Assembly (NCBI GenBank): GCA_047602055.1
Contig: JASGIG010000001.1
Coordinates: 186,001 to 250,000 of the forward strand
DNA: 64,000 bases
DNA from: JAODBQ01 sp047602055
Lineage (GTDB): Bacteria; Actinomycetota; Acidimicrobiia; Acidimicrobiales; Ilumatobacteraceae
Reading direction: 5' to 3'
Both the position numbers and the translations under genes were made by a program. Position 1 is the stretch's first letter; every line of letters starts with the position of its first letter. The notes under the pieces are model-generated. The model was not told the origin of the DNA. It made no database searches and saw only the letters and a program-made list of their open reading frames with translations. This document shows, in pieces, positions 60,139 to 64,000 of this stretch.

Positions 60139-61320
60139 ATGAGAGGCCACATCGTCAAGCGTCGCAGTCGCTACTACGCCGTCGTCTACGAAGGCGTCGA
60201 TCCCGCCACCAAGAAGGAGCGCCACCGGTGGTATCCGGCGGGCGACACGCGCAAGGGCGCCGAGAAGATCCTCGGCGATCTCGTCAAGCGCCACCACGAC
60301 GGCGACTACAGGGCCCCCGACCGCATCACGCTCGGGGACTACCTCACCGAGCGCTGGTTGCCCACGAAGCGAGCCCAGCTCCGACGGTCGACCTTCGACT
60401 CATACACCCGCAACGTCGACAACCACGTCGTCCCGCGTATCGGCAACATCGCGCTGCAGAAGCTGACGCCCGAGGACCTCGACGAGTTCTACGCCGGGCT
60501 CCTGCAGGACGGCAGGCTCAACGGCAAGAAGACCGGCAAGCCGCGCGGGCTGTCGGTCAAGACCGTTCGCTACATCCACACGATCATTCGCAAGGCGCTC
60601 GCCGACGCCCAACGCAAGGGCAGCGTGCAGCGCAACGTCGCCGACCTCGCCGACGCGCCGAAGCTGTCGTCGGTGCCGCGACGGCCGATGAAGGTGTGGA
60701 CTGCCGAGCAGTTGCGCTCGTTCATCGAGGGCATCACCGACAACCGGCTCTACCCGGCGATCTATCTCGCGTCGAGCACCGGGATGCGGCGAGGTGAGGT
60801 GCTCGGTATCCGCTGGGAAGACATCGACCTCGAGGGGTTGCGGCTGTCGGTCCGGCACACCGTGCTCAACGTCGCCTACGAGATCGAGATCTCCGAAGTG
60901 AAGACCGACATGTCACGCCGCACCGTCGACCTCGACCCGAGGACGGTGACCGTGCTGCGGGCATGGCGCAAGACCCAACTGCAGGAACGGGTGGCGCTCG
61001 GACTGCGCCCGAAGGACGACTCGCTTGTGTTCGCCGACCCCGACGGCAGTCCGGTGCATCCCGACCTGTTCAGCCAGACGTTCGATCGACTCGTCGCGGA
61101 CGCCGACGTGCCAAGGATCCGGTTCCATGATCTGCGCCACACTCACGCGACGATCCTGCTGAAGGAGGGCGTGCCGGCGAAGGTGGTCAGCGAACGCCTG
61201 GGCCACGCCAACGTCGCCTTCACGATGAGCGTGTATCAGCACATCCTTCCCGGCATGCAGGCCGACGCTGCGCACATCTTCGCCAAGGTCGTGTTCGGCG
61301 ACGCGAAGGACCAGCGATGA
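60139..61320 (+). CDS. Tyrosine integrase of a phage/ICE type
   Basis: 393 residues from ATG 60139; the frame opens earlier but that lies in the hairpin region. AP2-like arm-binding start (VKRRSRYYAVVYEGVDPATKKERHRW), core-binding domain (TLGDYLTERWLPTKRAQLRRSTFDSYTRN) and catalytic domain: ArgI in STGMRRGEVLGIRWEDID, HDLRHTHATILLKEG and Tyr in FTMSVYQHILPGMQ. All residues for strand exchange are present. With the Xis it marks the integration module of the element spanning roughly 54.4-61.6 kb; the attachment site was not located. Confidence 0.95.
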   Translation: MRGHIVKRRSRYYAVVYEGVDPATKKERHRWYPAGDTRKGAEKILGDLVKRHHDGDYRAPDRITLGDYLTERWLPTKRAQLRRSTFDSYTRNVDNHVVPRIGNIALQKLTPEDLDEFYAGLLQDGRLNGKKTGKPRGLSVKTVRYIHTIIRKALADAQRKGSVQRNVADLADAPKLSSVPRRPMKVWTAEQLRSFIEGITDNRLYPAIYLASSTGMRRGEVLGIRWEDIDLEGLRLSVRHTVLNVAYEIEISEVKTDMSRRTVDLDPRTVTVLRAWRKTQLQERVALGLRPKDDSLVFADPDGSPVHPDLFSQTFDRLVADADVPRIRFHDLRHTHATILLKEGVPAKVVSERLGHANVAFTMSVYQHILPGMQADAAHIFAKVVFGDAKDQR

Positions 61321-61649
61321 CCGGGCGAGTCAACCACCTCGACGTCGCCTACGAAGCGCTCCGCGCGTGGTGTCACGAGCGACCCGATCGACATGATCCC
61401 GCCACGGTCTACGCGTCGTTCGGCTCGATCACGCTGCTGCTCGGAACGCTCACCCAGGTCATCGAGGAGCTCGGCCGTACGACGAGCCGAGCGACCGGCA
61501 GCGACGACGGCCGACCGTTGGACGTGGCCGCAACCGAGATCGATGCGCTCGCCGTGGCGGCGAGCGCGATGGTCGACGACGCGATCACCTCGGTCGCCCG
61601 GGCGCACTCGATCGTCGGCCACCTGATCTTCGCCATCGACGAGGAGTAG
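61317..61649 (+). CDS. Hypothetical protein coupled to the integrase
   Basis: 110 residues, ATGA overlap with the integrase stop. VNHLDVAYEALRAWCHERPDRHDPATVYASFGSITLLLGTLTQVIEEL and DVAATEIDALAVAASAMVDDAITSV are helical and acidic. I do not recognise the family. The coupling and a clean frame support it as real. Confidence 0.7.
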   Translation: MTGRVNHLDVAYEALRAWCHERPDRHDPATVYASFGSITLLLGTLTQVIEELGRTTSRATGSDDGRPLDVAATEIDALAVAASAMVDDAITSVARAHSIVGHLIFAIDEE

Positions 61650-61659
61650 GCGCGCCGGC

Positions 61660-62730
61660 ATGTCGGAGACCCCAGATCACCCTGAAGAGAGGATCGAGCA
61701 GCCTCCTGCGCTCATCGAGCCACCCGAGGGCTATGTCGAGTGGCTCGCCGATCTGAAGACCCGTGTGTCCGCGGCCCAGCAGCGTGCGGCGCTCGCCGTG
61801 AACAGCGAGATGCTGCGGCTGTACTGGCAGATCGGGCGGGAGATCCTCGATCGGCGCGAGACGCAGGGCTGGGGTCGCAAGATCACCGAGCGACTGTCGC
61901 ACGACCTGCGCGCCGCGTTCCCGGACATGAAGGGGTTCTCGCGGACGAACCTCGACTACATGCGCGTGTTCGCCGCCGCCTGGCCGGCGGACGCAATCTC
62001 CCAACAAGCTGTTGGGAAACTGCCTTGGGGCCACAACCTGGTGCTGCTCTCCAGGCTCACCTCCCCGGACGAGCGGTTGCGCTACGCCGAGTCGGCCGTC
62101 CGGCACGGATGGTCGCGCAACCTCCTGACGATCCAGATCGAACGCCGCTCCCTCGAGCGCCAAGGCCGAGCCATCACGAACTTCGAGACGACGATCCCGG
62201 CGCCGAACACCGATCTCGCCCGTGAGTCATTGAAGGACCCGTACCGCCTCGACTTCCTCGGTCTCGGGGAAGAGTCCGAGGAGCGTGCCGTCGAGGCCGC
62301 CCTCGTTGAGCACGTCACCGAGTTCCTGCTGGAGATGGGTGCCGGGTTCGCCTTCGTCGGTCGCCAGGTGCACGTCGAGGTGGGAGGCGACGACTTCTGG
62401 CTCGACCTGCTCTTCTACCAAGTCAGGCTGCACCGCTACGTCGTGGTCGAGCTCAAGGCCGCGAGGTTCAAGCCGGAGCACCTCGGCCAACTCGGCTTCT
62501 ACATGACCGCCGTCGACCGACAACTCCGCGATCCCGCCGTCGACGGCAACACGATCGGCTTGCTGCTGTGCAAGAGCAAGAACGAAGTCGTCGCCGAGTA
62601 CGCCCTCGAGGACAGCTCCAAGCCGCTCGGCATCGCCGAGTACCGGCTCGTCGAGTCACTCCCCGAGCCGCTGCAGACCGCACTCCCCACGATTGCACAG
62701 ATCGAACGCGAACTCGGCACGAGCGGCTGA
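61660..62730 (+). CDS. DUF1016/YhcG-type PDDEXK nuclease
   Basis: 356 residues. N-terminal DUF1016 helical domain (MLRLYWQIGREILDRRETQGWGRKITERLSHDLRAAFPDMKGFSRTNLDYMR, PWGHNLVLLSR) and a C-terminal nuclease domain with the PD-(D/E)xK signs: FAFVGRQVHVEVGGDDFWLDLLFYQVRLHRYVVVELKAARF, where the D and ELK residues are the catalytic set. Related proteins occur in restriction-like and other defence loci and in toxin-like systems. It follows the integrase operon by 11 bp and precedes the NACHT gene, so it is best read as cargo. Confidence 0.93.
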   Translation: MSETPDHPEERIEQPPALIEPPEGYVEWLADLKTRVSAAQQRAALAVNSEMLRLYWQIGREILDRRETQGWGRKITERLSHDLRAAFPDMKGFSRTNLDYMRVFAAAWPADAISQQAVGKLPWGHNLVLLSRLTSPDERLRYAESAVRHGWSRNLLTIQIERRSLERQGRAITNFETTIPAPNTDLARESLKDPYRLDFLGLGEESEERAVEAALVEHVTEFLLEMGAGFAFVGRQVHVEVGGDDFWLDLLFYQVRLHRYVVVELKAARFKPEHLGQLGFYMTAVDRQLRDPAVDGNTIGLLLCKSKNEVVAEYALEDSSKPLGIAEYRLVESLPEPLQTALPTIAQIERELGTSG

Positions 62731-62960
62731 GCGCCCGCCGGCGGATGAGTCTCTCGTAACGCTCCTCGCGCGGAGCAGCCCACGGCAGGCATGAACGCGG
62801 TGGTCATCGCCCGCGGCCGGCCGTCTAGTGGCACGGCTGGGCATGTGCGAACTGCGGCCTTCTCGGTCCGTGCCTCACCGTCCCGGCTCAACCGCCTCAC
62901 CTACGCTTCATGTGATGGGTGACGACGTGCGGGGCAGGAAATCGGTCGCTCCGGTCAGAG
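62731..62960. other. Gap between DUF1016 and NACHT genes
   Basis: No tRNA, repeat or gene recognised in these 230 bp; possible boundary of the integrative element but no direct repeat could be matched. Confidence 0.4.
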
Positions 62961-64000
62961 ATGGATGAGACTGCGGAGTCCGGTCCGGGGTGGCGCGCAG
63001 CGGAGGAACGAGTGGCCACTCTGTACCGGGCACTGGGCTACACGGTCACACGTGACGTTCTCGTTCAGGGTTCGCAGATCGACCTGGTTGCCGAGCAACA
63101 CCTGGGTCCGCTCGGACTGATCCGGATCGGCGTTGAGGTCAAGGACCACCCGCACGGGACGCTGCCGATCGCTGAGGTACGCGAGTTCGCCGCCACGTCG
63201 CAGCTTCTGACAGGCAACGGCGCGTTCCACCAGATGCACCTCGTGACCACGGGAACGGTGACGAAGAACAGCCGCCAACTCGTCGAACCGTTACCGCGAA
63301 CCCGGCTCATGAGCTTCGAGGAATTGGAGCGTGAGCTTTTCAACCCCGACGCTGCACTGGGCCGTTGGCTGGACCACTACCGATCCAAACCCATCAACAA
63401 GATGTACGTCGAGGTCCAGGCGACGCTCCTGGATCTCGATACCCCCGACGATGCGCAAGCAACCGGTCGGTTGCCCTCGACCAGCCTTCTGGACGTCGCG
63501 GTAGCCAACCCGCATCTCGCAATCGTCGTGCTCGCTGACTACGGATCCGGCAAGTCCACGATGCTCGAGCGGATCAAGGCGTTGGCCATCGGCCGACGCT
63601 CTGAGCAGCCGAACGCTCCGGTGCCGGTGCTCCTGAAGCTGCGCGACGTTTCTGCCAACTTCAACGTCGAACAGGTCGTTCTCGACGTTGTCCGGTCCGA
63701 GTTGGGGCTTGACCTGCCGGCTGAGACCTTCTGGAGTCTCCTGGGCGACGGCCGGTTTGTGATGTTGCTCGACGGGTTCGACGAGATCACGCTGCGGGCG
63801 TCCGAGACCACCCGCGTGCAGATGCTCAGTGGCATCAGCCCACTGTTGTTCAGCCGCTCGCCGGCCGTGCTCACGAGTCGTCCGAGCTACTTCGCAAGCC
63901 TTGAGGAGTACCGGACTCTCCTTGCGACGATCCGCAGCGGCAGGGCACGCCTGAGCTCACCTACGCCGAACACCCAACGCGTCGATCGACTGGTGACCCG
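62961..64000 (+). CDS. NACHT NTPase with N-terminal nuclease-like domain (partial, runs off right edge)
   Basis: ATG 62961 opens a frame that continues to the window end (346 codons). Residues 1-110 look like an Mrr/PD-(D/E)xK-type nuclease: ERVATLYRALGYTVTRDVLVQGSQIDLVAEQ, GLIRIGVEVKDHP (D and E-x-K). The NACHT core follows at about 190-300: Walker A VLADYGSGKSTMLERIKA and Walker B FVMLLDGFDEITLR, with TSRPSYF as a sensor-like strand. STAND/NACHT proteins with a nuclease effector act in antiphage immunity; the C-terminal sensor repeats lie beyond the window. No neighbouring regulator is seen. Confidence 0.85.
   Translation, partial: MDETAESGPGWRAAEERVATLYRALGYTVTRDVLVQGSQIDLVAEQHLGPLGLIRIGVEVKDHPHGTLPIAEVREFAATSQLLTGNGAFHQMHLVTTGTVTKNSRQLVEPLPRTRLMSFEELERELFNPDAALGRWLDHYRSKPINKMYVEVQATLLDLDTPDDAQATGRLPSTSLLDVAVANPHLAIVVLADYGSGKSTMLERIKALAIGRRSEQPNAPVPVLLKLRDVSANFNVEQVVLDVVRSELGLDLPAETFWSLLGDGRFVMLLDGFDEITLRASETTRVQMLSGISPLLFSRSPAVLTSRPSYFASLEEYRTLLATIRSGRARLSSPTPNTQRVDRLVT

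Noticed and set aside
62731..62960. tRNA or attachment site for the integrase
   Set aside because: No cloverleaf or TPsiC-like motif and no direct repeat matched to the element's other side.
1..64000. CRISPR array, rRNA or tRNA genes
   Set aside because: No regularly spaced repeats and no rRNA/tRNA signature was seen on either strand.

Overview
High-GC actinobacterial chromosome segment. The markers are a WhiB-type Fe-S regulator, a BTAD/SARP-like regulator, many CaiB, LLM-flavin, SDR and acyl-CoA dehydrogenase genes, and heavy use of GTG starts with GTGA/ATGA overlaps. Acidimicrobiia or a related lineage fits best; this is inference from gene content. No rRNA, tRNA or CRISPR array was seen.

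Layout. (1) 1-3.1 kb: a partial MFS transporter, a rhodanese, and three decayed genes (HIRAN-like, HipA-like kinase, C-terminus of a TPR/SWIM-type protein). (2) 3.1-15.4 kb: one long minus-strand catabolic operon with a ribose-type ABC importer (permease, lipoprotein SBP, permease fused to an SMP-30 propeller, second propeller, double ATPase), then acyl-CoA dehydrogenase (frameshifted) and enoyl-CoA hydratase. Upstream are an acyl-CoA ligase and an APH-type kinase with a divergent MarR regulator. (3) 15.6-44 kb: a second catabolic island with a molybdopterin oxidoreductase, a branched-chain-type ABC system (lipoprotein SBP, a LivH-LivM-LivG triple fusion, LivF), a MarR regulator, three amidohydrolase-2 enzymes, cyclase, N-acyl-D-amino-acid deacylase-like enzyme, SMP-30 lactonase, P450, two LLM oxidoreductases, two CaiB CoA-transferases, a thiolase/DUF35 pair and four SDRs. 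A palindrome (ATAG-N5-CTAT) recurs upstream of the SBP, the Liv fusion, the divergent amidohydrolase/CaiB pair and an SDR, so the island looks like one regulon, probably run by the MarR at 20.1-20.6 kb.

(4) 44-50.4 kb: a broken BTAD regulator, an intact IS256-type element, a divergent Abi / TOTE-primase defence pair, with TOTE cut after about 75 codons by an IS3 element. (5) 50.4-54.5 kb: a three-gene unit with tyrosine recombinase, small XRE HTH protein and an 840-residue zinc-ribbon protein whose C-terminus looks like a catalytically dead recombinase. It interrupts a parB-like gene. (6) 54.5-61.6 kb: remains of an integrative element: parB and partner, an IS3 with clean ends, a 594-residue protein made almost entirely of about ten tandem HTH units, WhiB, a small gene with an in-frame TAG, excisionase and integrase. 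Two upstream regions here share a conserved RNA-like core with a compensating stem. (7) 61.6-64 kb: defence genes, namely a DUF1016/PDDEXK nuclease and a NACHT NTPase with an N-terminal nuclease-like domain that runs off the right edge.

A pervasive oddity is that at least eight genes are split by frameshifts that are each repaired by removing a single base, usually in a 2-4 nt homopolymer. This may be real decay but looks more like insertion errors in the assembly, so genes marked pseudogene for that reason alone may be intact in the organism.
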